Below, piece after piece: positions 28,407 through 36,735 of a stretch of DNA of 36,948 nucleotides. The DNA is from JBOHER01 sp050701115. Its GTDB lineage: Bacteria; Actinomycetota; Actinomycetes; Mycobacteriales; Pseudonocardiaceae. The stretch is from positions 1 through 36,948 of the forward strand of contig JBOHER010000292.1 of the NCBI GenBank assembly GCA_050701115.1, given 5' to 3'. Under the pieces are notes generated by a model. That model was not told the origin of the DNA, did no database searches, and worked only from the letters and a program-made list of their open reading frames with translations. The position numbers were made by a program, and so were the translations under genes. The stretch's first letter is position 1. Each line of letters opens with the position of its first letter.

Positions 28407-29111
28407 GTGGCACGTTCGGTATTGGTCACCGGTGGCAATCGCGGCATCGGCCTGGCCATCGCACGCGATCTCGCGGCCAAGGGACACAACGTCGCGGTGA
28501 CCCACCGCGGGTCAGGTGCGCCTGAGGGATTGTTCGGGGTGGAAGCCGATGTCACCGATACCGAGCAGATCGACGCCGCCTTCAAGCAGGTCGAGGAGCA
28601 CCAGGGGCCGGTCGAGGTGCTGGTGTCCAACGCCGGGATCACCGATGACACCTTGCTGATGCGGATGAGCGAGGACCAGTTCACCAGGGTCGTCGATGCC
28701 AACCTCACCGGCGCCTACCGGGTCGCCAAGCGCGCCGCCCGCGGCATGCTGCGCGCCAAGTGGGGCCGATTCGTGTTCATTTCCTCGGTCGTCGGGCTCT
28801 CCGGCGGGGCGGGGCAGGTCAACTACGCGGCCAGCAAGGCGGGGCTGGTCGGCATCGCCCGATCGCTGGCCCGCGAACTGGGTTCCCGCAACATCACCGC
28901 GAACGTCGTCGCCCCCGGATTCGTCGTCACCGAAATGACCGATGCCCTCTCCGACGATCAGCGGTCTGCCGCACTGGCGCAGATCCCGGCCGGTCGCTAC
29001 GCCGAGCCGAGCGAGATCGCCAACGCGGTCAGCTTCCTTGCCTCCGATGAAGCCGGCTACATCAATGGCGCGGTCCTGCCGGTCGACGGTGGCCTCGGCA
29101 TGGGCCACTGA
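28407..29111 (+). CDS. fabG: 3-oxoacyl-ACP reductase FabG (MabA-like)
   Basis: A 234-residue short-chain dehydrogenase that reduces 3-oxoacyl-ACP in fatty acid elongation. It is strikingly close to M. tuberculosis MabA/FabG1 (VLVTGGNRGIGLAIA, VTHRGSGAPEGLFGVE, VEEHQGPVEVLVSNAG). The NADPH loop is GGNRGIG and the catalytic residues are Ser127, Tyr140 and Lys144 (NYAASKAG). GTG 28407 was chosen because GGAG lies nine bases upstream and it matches the conserved SRSVLVTGG start; a GTG at 28386 is in frame but poorer. inhA follows after 37 bases, so the two are very likely co-transcribed. Confidence 0.95.
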   Translation: MARSVLVTGGNRGIGLAIARDLAAKGHNVAVTHRGSGAPEGLFGVEADVTDTEQIDAAFKQVEEHQGPVEVLVSNAGITDDTLLMRMSEDQFTRVVDANLTGAYRVAKRAARGMLRAKWGRFVFISSVVGLSGGAGQVNYAASKAGLVGIARSLARELGSRNITANVVAPGFVVTEMTDALSDDQRSAALAQIPAGRYAEPSEIANAVSFLASDEAGYINGAVLPVDGGLGMGH

Positions 29112-29148
29112 CCGCACCCATCAGCTACGAACCCGAACTGGAGACATG

Positions 29149-29916
29149 GTGTCTGGACTTCTCGAAGGCAAGCGGCTGCTGATCACCGGGGTGATCACGG
29201 ACGCGTCGATCGCTTTCCACGCGGCCAAGGTCGCCCAGGAGCAGGGAGCCGAAGTGGTGCTCACCGGCTTCGGCAGGCTCCGCCTGGTCGAGCGGATCGC
29301 CAACCGGCTGCCGAAACCGGCCCCGGTGATCGAACTGGACGTGCAGAACCAGGAGCAGCTGGACTCGCTGGCCGACCGCGTCCGGGAGCACGTGCCGGGC
29401 CTGGACGGCGTGCTGCACTCGATCGGATTCGCCCCGCAGAGCTGCCTCGGCGCGCCCTTCGCCGACGCCCCGTGGGAAGACGTCGCCAAGGCGATCGAGG
29501 TATCGGCGTTCTCGTACAAGTCGCTTGCCATCGCGACGCTTCCGCTGCTGGGTGCGGGCGCCTCGATCGTGGGCATGGACTTCGACGCCCGGGTGGCCTG
29601 GCCCGCCTACAACTGGATGGGTGTGTCCAAGGCGGCGCTGGAATCGGTCAACCGATACCTCGCGCGGGAACTCGGCCCGAAAGGTATCCGGGTGAACCTG
29701 GTCGCCGCCGGTCCGGTCAAGACGATGGCAGCAAAGTCGATCCCCGGATTCGTCGAACTGGAGAACGGGTGGGACGACCGAGCACCACTCGGCTGGAACA
29801 CCGAGGACCCGACCGCGGTGGCCAAGTCCATCTGCGCCGTGCTCTCCGACTGGCTGCCGGCTACCACCGGCTCGATGATCATGGTTGACGGCGGGGTACA
29901 CGCGACCGGTCAGTGA
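29149..29916 (+). CDS. inhA: Enoyl-ACP reductase (NADH), InhA/FabI
   Basis: A 255-residue enoyl-acyl carrier protein reductase of the FabI/InhA group. ITGVITDASIAFH is the NADH loop; Phe145, Tyr154 and Lys161 (MDFD, AYNWMGVSK) correspond to InhA Phe149, Tyr158 and Lys165. GTG 29149 was chosen: GGAG is five bases upstream, whereas the ATG at 29146 is too close, and MSGLLEGKR aligns with InhA MTGLLDGKR. Between AGP (187-189) and GWD the segment is 17 residues, against 27 in M. tuberculosis InhA, so the long substrate-binding loop is missing. This suggests ordinary fatty acid synthesis rather than mycolate elongation. hemH follows 21 bases later. Confidence 0.94.
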   Translation: MSGLLEGKRLLITGVITDASIAFHAAKVAQEQGAEVVLTGFGRLRLVERIANRLPKPAPVIELDVQNQEQLDSLADRVREHVPGLDGVLHSIGFAPQSCLGAPFADAPWEDVAKAIEVSAFSYKSLAIATLPLLGAGASIVGMDFDARVAWPAYNWMGVSKAALESVNRYLARELGPKGIRVNLVAAGPVKTMAAKSIPGFVELENGWDDRAPLGWNTEDPTAVAKSICAVLSDWLPATTGSMIMVDGGVHATGQ

Positions 29917-29937
29917 CCCCTGCTGCAGACTGGATCG

Positions 29938-30987
29938 GTGTACGACGCGCTGCTCTGGTTGTCCTTCGGTGGACCGGAAGGACCCGATGACGTCATGCCG
30001 TTCCTGGAGAACGTCACGCGGGGCAGGGGAGTGCCACGCGAGCGGCTTGCGGAGGTCGCCGAGCACTACCACCATTTCGGGGGGGTTTCGCCGATCAACG
30101 CGCTCAACCGGGCGGCCATCGGCGCGGTGCAGGCCGAGCTCACCGCACAGGGTGTCGACCTGCCGGTGTACTTCGGCAACCGGAACTGGGCGCCGTACGT
30201 CGAGGACGTGGTCGCGACGATGGCCGCCGACGGCGTCAGCCGGGCGCTGGTGTTCCCCACCAGCGCCTACGGCGGCTATTCGGCCTGTAGACAGTACGAC
30301 GAAGACATAACACGTGCTCGGTCGGCAACAGGTGACGCCGCGCCCGATCTGGTGAAGCTGCGCCACTTCTTCGACCATCCGTTGTTCATCGAGTCCTTTG
30401 TGGACGCGGTGCGTGATGCTCAGGCGGGCCTTGCCGACGAGGTGCGCGATGCGGCGCGGCTGGTGTTCACCGCCCATTCCATCCCGCTCGCGGCCGACGC
30501 CGCGGCGGGTCCGCCCGACGAGGGTGGGCATCGCTACTCGGGTCAGGTAGCCGAGGCGGCGCGGTTGGTCGCACAGCAGGTGGGTTCCGGGAGGTACGAC
30601 GTGGTGTGGCAGTCGCGCTCCGGCCCGCCGCAGGTGTTCTGGCTGGAGCCCGACATCGTCGACCATATCGAAGTGCTGCACGCCGAAGGGGTGCCGGCCG
30701 TCGTGGTGTGCCCGGTCGGATTCGTCACGGATCACCTCGAGGTGGTCTGGGACCTTGACAACGAGGCGGCGCAACGCGCGGCCGAACTCGGTATGGGATT
30801 CACCCGGGCAGGCACGCCCCATGGCGATCCCCGATTCGCCCGTCTGGTCGTCGAACTGGTTCGCGAGCAGCTCTCCGGCGCGCCGGTACGCAAGCTGTCC
30901 GACGTTCCAGCGGGCGGTTGCACCCTCAACGGTGCGCCGTGCGCGACCGATTGCTGCGCGCCGACGACCCGTCGAACCGACGCTTGA
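29938..30987 (+). CDS. hemH: Ferrochelatase (probably coproporphyrin III ferrochelatase)
   Basis: A 349-residue ferrochelatase that inserts iron into a porphyrin. In actinobacteria the substrate is usually coproporphyrin III (CpfC). Family motifs are LSFGGPEGPDDVMPFLENV, GNRNWAPYVED, TAHSIP (catalytic His180) and PVGFVTDHLEVVWDLD. Cys117 (YSACRQY) and the C-terminal cysteines 328, 335, 339 and 340 (GGCTLNGAPCATDCC) are likely ligands of a [2Fe-2S] cluster, as in the mycobacterial enzyme; which of the last two is used is not clear. GTG 29938 lies 21 bases after inhA. The fabG-inhA-hemH order is the same as in M. tuberculosis. Confidence 0.93.
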   Translation: MYDALLWLSFGGPEGPDDVMPFLENVTRGRGVPRERLAEVAEHYHHFGGVSPINALNRAAIGAVQAELTAQGVDLPVYFGNRNWAPYVEDVVATMAADGVSRALVFPTSAYGGYSACRQYDEDITRARSATGDAAPDLVKLRHFFDHPLFIESFVDAVRDAQAGLADEVRDAARLVFTAHSIPLAADAAAGPPDEGGHRYSGQVAEAARLVAQQVGSGRYDVVWQSRSGPPQVFWLEPDIVDHIEVLHAEGVPAVVVCPVGFVTDHLEVVWDLDNEAAQRAAELGMGFTRAGTPHGDPRFARLVVELVREQLSGAPVRKLSDVPAGGCTLNGAPCATDCCAPTTRRTDA

Positions 30988-30997
30988 CGCACCTCGG

Positions 30998-31807
30998 TCA
31001 GGGCCGCCGGTCGACGTGCGCGCACAAAACCTGCACCGCCTCACCGATGGCAGCACGGCGCGCGTCGCGGACCGCGGAGATCAGTGGTCGCAACGCCTCG
31101 GCCCTGCGCAGCGCCGCGCTCGCCGAGAGCGCTCCACCGGGATCGTCCGCATCGGCAAGGTCGACGATCGCGGCCACTTCGTCAGCACGCTGCAACACCC
31201 GCAGCGCGCGGCCGGGCATACCTGCAGGCCAGGCCAACCGCGGCGTGGACTTCAGTCGAGCGCGCAACGCCCGGTGGGCGTCCGGGCGATCACTGGTGAC
31301 GTCCAGTTCGGTCAGTAGTCCCGCGCTGGTGCGCACCGCGTCGACGAGGGCGTGCTCGGCATCGCCGATGCCGACGAACTCACCAGCGATGCGGGGCTCG
31401 ATCCGATACACGGCCCACCGGCGCACGCTGTCCGCGGGCGTCTCCGGCACCAGTCCAACGCCCACCTCGCAGAACAGCACCGCCTCGCCCGCATTGAGGG
31501 CAGCATTGGTGAACGCACCCCCTCCGCCGAGACCGCGAACATCCCCGGGGGCGGGCAGCGCCAGCTGTGCATCGGAGGCGCCCAGCCTGCGCAACGCCGC
31601 GAGCAGGTGGGCGGGTGGCACGGCGGGCGCCCCGACGGGCGGCAAGCCCGCCAGTCGGGCCGCCGCGTCATCGGCGGCAGCGACCTCCTGCAGTTCGCCC
31701 CAGGCCAGCATGGCATCCAGTACATCGTCGGACGCGGCGCGGCCGTGCAGCCATGCCGATGACCACACTACGAACGTCGCACTCGGGCAGCACACATCGA
31801 TCCACAT
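30998..31807 (-). CDS. Conserved hypothetical protein (positional match to Rv1486c)
   Basis: A 269-residue protein with no motif I recognise. It is rich in Ala and Leu, probably soluble and all-alpha in large part (for example SAALRRAEALRPLISAVRDA near the end). No signal peptide or membrane helix is evident. ATG 31807 was chosen because upstream codons in this frame lie in the end of the next gene and look like a shadow. Lying downstream of hemH in opposite orientation, it occupies the place of Rv1486c in M. tuberculosis; this is a positional argument only. It follows the I9-like gene by 40 bases on the same strand and may share its transcript. Confidence 0.72.
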   Translation of the reverse strand: MWIDVCCPSATFVVWSSAWLHGRAASDDVLDAMLAWGELQEVAAADDAAARLAGLPPVGAPAVPPAHLLAALRRLGASDAQLALPAPGDVRGLGGGGAFTNAALNAGEAVLFCEVGVGLVPETPADSVRRWAVYRIEPRIAGEFVGIGDAEHALVDAVRTSAGLLTELDVTSDRPDAHRALRARLKSTPRLAWPAGMPGRALRVLQRADEVAAIVDLADADDPGGALSASAALRRAEALRPLISAVRDARRAAIGEAVQVLCAHVDRRP

Positions 31808-31847
31808 TACGGCAGGCCGTGGCAGGCAGCAGGCGGCACAGGAGTGA

Positions 31848-32090
31848 CTACTGCAGGTCCTCTTCTCCGGGCGGCAGTTGGAACTCGTGCTGGCGCTCGA
31901 CCACGAGCACACCAGGCACCCGCTCGAGCGAGCTCATCGATCCCTGTTCGCAGGTTCCGGTGATGGTGCACAACGGGACAAGCACATCATCGACCGACAG
32001 TCCCGCTTCGCTGAGGTTGGCGGCGATCTCAGTGACTTCTTCCGGGCGCTCCGCATCGACCGAGACGACCACCTTGAGTTGCTGCGACAC
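31848..32090 (-). CDS. Small protein resembling an I9 protease inhibitor/propeptide
   Basis: An 80-residue protein. The predicted order beta (KVVVSVD), alpha (EEVTEIAANLSEAG), beta (SVDDVLVPL), alpha (SMSSLERVPG), beta (VLVVERQHEFQLP) suits the ferredoxin-like fold of I9 subtilisin propeptides and free inhibitors. Two cysteines (41 and 47) flank a short loop. GTG 32090 has GGAGG six bases upstream, an excellent ribosome site. It lies 41 bases downstream of a subtilase gene on the same strand, which fits an inhibitor or folding helper for that enzyme. Related small proteins are sometimes annotated as ketohydroxyglutarate aldolase; nothing here supports that activity. Confidence 0.72.
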   Translation of the reverse strand: MSQQLKVVVSVDAERPEEVTEIAANLSEAGLSVDDVLVPLCTITGTCEQGSMSSLERVPGVLVVERQHEFQLPPGEEDLQ

Positions 32091-32131
32091 CGCCTACCTC
32101 CTCGAGTGCAAGCGAGCGGGCCCCCCTCACC

Positions 32132-33349
32132 CTACGGCGCTTGCACCAATCCCGCACCAACGTCCGTGGACGGCAGCGGCAGCCGCAGCGCGGATTGGCT
32201 GAGGCGTGCCCACAGCTCCCATCCTCGTGCGCGGTGTGTCTGGGCAATGAGCGCGGCAATACCCGACGCGTGCGGTGTGGCCATGCTGGTGCCGCTGATC
32301 CGCCGGTGACGGGTCGGCATCGGCCAGCTCGAGTGCACGTCGACGCCTGGTCCGACCAGGTCGACAGCGCCGACCGCGTCCACGGTGCCACAGGAGAACT
32401 CGGCGATATTCCGCCGAACGTCAATCGCACCGACGGCCATGATCGTCGGGCAGTTCGCCGGGTGGCCGACCGGAGCGATGTGACCTTGGGAGCGCCGACT
32501 CTCGTTGCCGGCGGCCGCGATGATCAGCGTGCCCCGCTCCATCGCCCGTCGAGCGATCTGCTCGTACACAGCCGAATGCGGCTGTCCTGGCCGAGTAGCG
32601 GCGCCCAGGGACATCGACACCACCGCGCAGCCGTGCTGCACCGCCCAGGAGATTCCGGAGAGGATCCCACCATCGCTGCCCGAGCCCGCGTTACTCAGCA
32701 CCTTGCCCGCATAGATCTGAGTCTGGTAGGCGACTCCGTACCCGGGGCCGACCTCGGGTTGCCGAGGACCGCACGCCGTGCCGATGCAGTGCGTGCCGTG
32801 GCCGTGGCCGTCCTGGACGTCCTCGCCGGGAATGAAGGAGTTGGTGACCGCTGATCTGTTCGCGAAGTCCGGGTGGTTGACGTCGAATCCGGTGTCGAGG
32901 ACGGCAACGCGGATACCCGCACCGGTGGCCTCGCTGTCCACCGCTGCGACAGCCTGCAAGCCCCAGGTGAACTCGGTCTCGTCGAACTGGCCGGCCTCGA
33001 CCGCACGTTCTTCGTGATCACCAGGCGCCTCGGGGGCAGGAGCGGCGATCGCGTACACCGTCCGTTCCGGCTCCACCCGGGCGATCGGCCCCGGCTCGTC
33101 GACCGCCCTGGTCAGCGCGGCCACCTGGTCAGAGTCGGCGGTCACCACGGCGACACCGAGGTCGTGGAGCAGATAGCCATCGACATCGTCGAAAACCTTC
33201 GCCGATGTGATCGGCCCGCTCACATCGGCGTCGCTTCCGGCGCGTATGCCTGCCACCTGGACCATTGCCTGTGCGCCCTCCGCCGCAGCGTCGTCCTCGA
33301 GCAGCACGAGATACCGTCCGGTGCTGCCTTGATCTCCCGCGTTTGTCAT
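32132..33349 (-). CDS. S8-family subtilisin-like serine protease without a signal peptide
   Basis: A 405-residue subtilase. The catalytic triad is Asp152 (VAVLDTGF), His184 (GHGTHCIG) and Ser355 (GTSMATPHASG); Asn282 in AAAGNES is the oxyanion residue. Before the catalytic domain lies an I9-like propeptide region (about 10-100, YLVLLEDD to RVEPERTVYAIA). No Sec or Tat signal is present, so the enzyme is either intracellular or exported by an unrecognised route. ATG 33349 (MTNAGDQGSTGRYLV) was preferred over a TTG at 33391 with no good ribosome site. It is followed by the small I9-like gene, and the two probably form an operon. Confidence 0.9.
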   Translation of the reverse strand: MTNAGDQGSTGRYLVLLEDDAAAEGAQAMVQVAGIRAGSDADVSGPITSAKVFDDVDGYLLHDLGVAVVTADSDQVAALTRAVDEPGPIARVEPERTVYAIAAPAPEAPGDHEERAVEAGQFDETEFTWGLQAVAAVDSEATGAGIRVAVLDTGFDVNHPDFANRSAVTNSFIPGEDVQDGHGHGTHCIGTACGPRQPEVGPGYGVAYQTQIYAGKVLSNAGSGSDGGILSGISWAVQHGCAVVSMSLGAATRPGQPHSAVYEQIARRAMERGTLIIAAAGNESRRSQGHIAPVGHPANCPTIMAVGAIDVRRNIAEFSCGTVDAVGAVDLVGPGVDVHSSWPMPTRHRRISGTSMATPHASGIAALIAQTHRARGWELWARLSQSALRLPLPSTDVGAGLVQAP

Positions 33350-33441
33350 GACTGCCACCCACTCGTTGAGGCGAGGTATCCGTTCCCTCAATAGTCGCGC
33401 AGCGCGGTCGTGGTGTAACGGAGGTCACACAAATGGTGCAG

Positions 33442-34767
33442 TCACGCGCGAGGTCGCGCGACGATCCGCGCGCCGCCTCCGGGCACCAATGTGATGTTGC
33501 GGGTGCGGATGGGTTCGCGTCGGGCCCGGTCGGCTGAGATGTGGTACTTGCCGAGCACCGCGCGCAGTACCTCGGTCGTTTCCATCAGGGAGAAACCGGC
33601 GCCGAGGCAACGACGCACCCCGCCACCGAAGGGCAGCCAGGTGCTCGTGCTGCCGCTGCCATCCAGGAACCGCTCCGGCCGGAACGCCTCGGGGTCGTCG
33701 TGGTGGGCGGGATCGGAGTGGACGACACCGATGGCGGGCATCACCGTGCTACCTGCCTCGATCCGGTAGCCGCCGATCTCCACCGGCTCGGTGGTGCGCC
33801 GCGCGACTTCATAGATGACCGGGCGCAAGCGCATCGCTTCCTTGGCGACGGCTTCCAGGTACTTGTCGTCCCCGTCATCGGCCGCGCGGACCGCTTTGCG
33901 CAACGCCAGTGGGGTCCTCGTCAGTTCGTGGAATGCCCAGGCCAGCGCGGTTGCCGTTGTTTCGTGTCCGGCAAGCAGCAGGGTGATCAGCTGGTCGCGC
34001 AGTTCGGCGTCGGTGAGCGCGTCGCCGTCTTCGGAGACGCAGAGCAGCCGGGACAGCACATCGGTGCGCTCGGTGAGATCGGTGGCGTCGCGTCGATCGG
34101 CGATCTCGGCGTGCAGCAGCGCGGCCACCCGTTGCTGGTACTCGACGTTGCGGCGCCAGCGGCCGAATCGCTGCAGCTTGGGGTTGTGCCAACCGAAGAT
34201 GTCCAATGGGCTGATCGAGATCACGCTGCGCAGAGCTTGGCGCAGCTCCTCGAGGCGCGGGCCGTCGCTGACGCCGAACACCACGCGCAGAATGATCTCC
34301 AGGGTCAGCCGCTGCATGCTCGCGTGCACGGCGAACGGCCGGCTGGTCGGCCACCGCGCGATCTCCTCCTCGGCGAGCCGAGCGACCATCTCGCGGTAAC
34401 CCCGCAGGGCTGCGCCGTGGAACGGCGGCATGAGGAGTTTGCGAATCCTGCGGTGCTCGTCCTCGTCGGTGGTGAGCACGGAATGCTCGCCCATCACCGG
34501 CTTGAGGATCATGTTGCCCTCGCCCGCGTGGTAGGTAGTGACCGGGCCGCTGAACACCGCGCGAATGTGCTCGGGATCGGAGATGCTGACCACGGTGCGC
34601 TCGGGGAAGATCCGCAGCGCGAGGACAGGTCCGTAGTGGCGATGCAGCGCCGGCAGGAGGCGATGGCGTTGGGTGGCGAACAGGATGGTCTGCGCGGTCA
34701 TCGGCAGCCGAGGGCCCGGCGGACGTCGCAGGCCACGCGTAGTGCTCGGGCTCAGTGTCGGGGTCAT
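33442..34767 (-). CDS. Cytochrome P450
   Basis: A 441-residue P450 monooxygenase. Motifs: I-helix AGHETT (266-271), K-helix ExxR at 310-313 (EAMR), PERF region (FRPERFLDG), and the haem-binding FGGGVRRCLG with Cys387 as the iron ligand. Sequence style (PPGPRLPMTAQTI at the N-terminus) recalls the CYP135/138-like group of mycobacteria. ATG 34767 has a perfect AAGGAGG six bases upstream. It is divergent from a TetR regulator; the 81 bases between them hold repeated half-sites that probably control both. No ferredoxin or reductase gene is adjacent. The substrate is unknown. Confidence 0.93.
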   Translation of the reverse strand: MTPTLSPSTTRGLRRPPGPRLPMTAQTILFATQRHRLLPALHRHYGPVLALRIFPERTVVSISDPEHIRAVFSGPVTTYHAGEGNMILKPVMGEHSVLTTDEDEHRRIRKLLMPPFHGAALRGYREMVARLAEEEIARWPTSRPFAVHASMQRLTLEIILRVVFGVSDGPRLEELRQALRSVISISPLDIFGWHNPKLQRFGRWRRNVEYQQRVAALLHAEIADRRDATDLTERTDVLSRLLCVSEDGDALTDAELRDQLITLLLAGHETTATALAWAFHELTRTPLALRKAVRAADDGDDKYLEAVAKEAMRLRPVIYEVARRTTEPVEIGGYRIEAGSTVMPAIGVVHSDPAHHDDPEAFRPERFLDGSGSTSTWLPFGGGVRRCLGAGFSLMETTEVLRAVLGKYHISADRARREPIRTRNITLVPGGGARIVARPRA

Positions 34768-34788
34768 CTGGCGCCTCCTTGGTGTGGC

Positions 34789-34818
34789 TTATACAAACGT
34801 GTTATACGCCCGTATTAA
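34789..34818. promoter_or_regulatory. Putative TetR operator between P450 and tetR-type gene
   Basis: Two direct TTATAC half-sites (34789-34794 and 34802-34807) and an inverted partner GTATTAA (34812-34818). The centre is the inverted repeat ATACG-CC-CGTAT (34804-34815). The stretch is clearly more AT-rich than its surroundings and lies directly between the two divergent starts. Confidence 0.6.
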
Positions 34819-34848
34819 TCGTCTGTCCAGGAGGGTTATGCTGAGGGC

Positions 34849-35433
34849 GTGGGCCATCGAGAACAGTTGCTCGCAGCCGCGCGCAGGCTGCTCGAGGACA
34901 AGGGCTACGCGCACATCACCGCGCGCGACCTCGTCGCGGCTTCCGGCACCAACCTCGCGTCGATCGGCTACCACTTCGGGTCGAAGGCCGGGTTGCTCAA
35001 CGCCGCTATCGGCCAGGTGTTCGACGAGTGGACCGATCAACTCGCCGACATCGCCATGAAGGCCGCGGTGGCCACACCCGTCGAGCGTGCACACATCACC
35101 TGGTCGGCCCTGCTGGACGGTCTCGACGACAAGCGCGCACTGCTGCTGTCGTTCATCGAGGCGTTCGCACAGGCAGATCGCACGCCCGAACTGCGCGACC
35201 AGTTCGCCGTGCAGTACCAGAAGATCCGGGCCCGGGTAGCCGAGCTCGTCGGGGAATCGGTGCACGGCGAACTCGACGCCGACGATCCGCGGGCGCGCGC
35301 AGTGGCCAGTTTCGTGATCGCGGTGTGCGACGGGCTCGCCATGCAATGGCTGCTGGATCCGGCGAACGCGCCCACCGGCGACGAGTTGCTGGCCGGCCTC
35401 GGCATACTCTGGTCGGCTTCGGTACCGCCCTGA
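34849..35433 (+). CDS. TetR-family transcriptional regulator
   Basis: A 194-residue TetR regulator. The helix-turn-helix is near the N-terminus (about 8-50: ITARDLVAASGTNLASIGYH then FGSKAGLL). The C-terminal domain is consistent with a dimeric ligand-binding fold. GTG 34849 begins right at the HTH helix; there is no earlier in-frame start. An AGGAGGG lies about a dozen bases upstream, a little far. It is divergent from the P450 gene and very probably represses it and itself through the half-sites in between. The inducer is unknown. Confidence 0.88.
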   Translation: MGHREQLLAAARRLLEDKGYAHITARDLVAASGTNLASIGYHFGSKAGLLNAAIGQVFDEWTDQLADIAMKAAVATPVERAHITWSALLDGLDDKRALLLSFIEAFAQADRTPELRDQFAVQYQKIRARVAELVGESVHGELDADDPRARAVASFVIAVCDGLAMQWLLDPANAPTGDELLAGLGILWSASVPP

Positions 35434-35496
35434 AAGCGAGGTCCGCTGGGTGGGCGCCCCGAGGCTGTCAGGTTCGCGACGGCTACCCTCGGATCC

Positions 35497-36735
35497 ATGC
35501 GCTCTTGGTCATCGGTGGCGGTTCCACGCGTGCCCGGAACTCCTAGTCCGTTGCGGCTCTACGACACCGCGACCGGTTCGGTGCGCCCGACGGCGCCGGG
35601 ACGACTCGCCCGGATGTACGTCTGCGGCATCACCCCCTATGACGCGACGCATCTCGGACACGCTGCGACCTACCTCGCCTTCGACCTGGTCCACCGGATG
35701 TGGCTGGACGCCGGTCATGACGTGCTCTACGTGCAGAACGTGACCGACATCGACGACCCGCTGCTCGAACGCGCAGAGCGGGATCAGGACGACTGGGTGG
35801 TGCTCGCCATGCGGGAAACCGCACTGTTCCGGGAGGACATGGCAGCTCTGCGGGTGCTGCCGCCCCAGCACTTCATCGGGGCGGTCGAGAGCATCCCGGA
35901 GATCGTCGAGGTGATCGCCAAACTGATCGCCAGCGGTGCGGCCTATCGCGCCGACGATCGGGAATACCCCGACGTGTACTTCGATCACAACGCCACCGGC
36001 CGGTTCGGCTATGAGTCGAACTACGCCGCCGAAACGATGGCCCGGTTCTTCGCCGAGCGCGGCGGCGACCCGGACCGCAAGGGCAAGCGGCACCCGCTGG
36101 ACGCGCTGCTGTGGCGGATGGCGCGGCCCGGCGAGCCGTCCTGGGAATCCGAGCTCGGCGCGGGACGACCCGGCTGGCACGTCGAGTGCAGTGTGATCGC
36201 GGTGAACCGGCTCGGCTTCGGGTTCGACGTGCAGGGTGGCGGCTCCGACCTGGCCTTCCCGCACCACGAGTGCAGCGCGGCACACGCCGAGGCACACGCC
36301 GGTGACCACCCGTTCGCCCGGTTCTACGTGCACGCCGGGATGATCGGCCTGGACGGCGAGAAGATGTCCAAGTCGCGCGGCAACCTGGTGTTCGTCTCGA
36401 AGCTGCGCGCCGAGGGCGTCGATCCGTCCGCCATGCGGCTGGCGCTGTTCGCAGGTCACTACCGCAGTGATCGCGCCTGGACTCCGGAACTGCTCGAACA
36501 GGCCACCGACCGGCTGGAGCGGTGGCGGGAAGCGGTGGCCCTGCCTGCCGGGCCGCCCGCAGGCTCGGTGATCGCCCGAGTCCGTGATCACCTGGCCGAC
36601 GACCTGGACACCGAGAAGGCCCTGGCCGCCGTCGACGCGTGGGTGGCCGGCGCGCTGACCCGGCGAGGCGGCGACGCAGGCGCGCCGGACGCTGTCCGGC
36701 AGGCGCTCGACGCGTTGCTCGGGGTGGCGCTCTAA
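35497..36735 (+). CDS. mshC: MshC, cysteine:1D-myo-inosityl 2-amino-2-deoxy-alpha-D-glucopyranoside ligase
   Basis: A 412-residue class I aminoacyl-tRNA-synthetase-like enzyme that joins cysteine to GlcN-Ins in mycothiol synthesis, using ATP. The signature HLGH (52-55) and KMSKS (289-293) are present. The zinc ligands fall at the same numbers as in M. smegmatis MshC: Cys43 (MYVCGITPYD), Cys231 (HVECSVIAV) and His256 (FPHHECSA). Length is typical. ATG 35497 begins MRSWSSVAVP, matching family starts. Its TAA (36733-36735) overlaps the stop of the convergent P450 gene. Mycothiol is the main actinobacterial thiol; the gene stands apart from other msh genes here. Confidence 0.97.
   Translation: MRSWSSVAVPRVPGTPSPLRLYDTATGSVRPTAPGRLARMYVCGITPYDATHLGHAATYLAFDLVHRMWLDAGHDVLYVQNVTDIDDPLLERAERDQDDWVVLAMRETALFREDMAALRVLPPQHFIGAVESIPEIVEVIAKLIASGAAYRADDREYPDVYFDHNATGRFGYESNYAAETMARFFAERGGDPDRKGKRHPLDALLWRMARPGEPSWESELGAGRPGWHVECSVIAVNRLGFGFDVQGGGSDLAFPHHECSAAHAEAHAGDHPFARFYVHAGMIGLDGEKMSKSRGNLVFVSKLRAEGVDPSAMRLALFAGHYRSDRAWTPELLEQATDRLERWREAVALPAGPPAGSVIARVRDHLADDLDTEKALAAVDAWVAGALTRRGGDAGAPDAVRQALDALLGVAL

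Noticed and set aside
29125..31056. A 643-codon open frame antisense to inhA and hemH
   Set aside because: It covers two certain genes on the opposite strand and has the composition of a GC-rich shadow frame.
31848..32090. Ketohydroxyglutarate aldolase as the function of the 80-residue protein
   Set aside because: The protein is far too short for an aldolase barrel and has no catalytic lysine motif.
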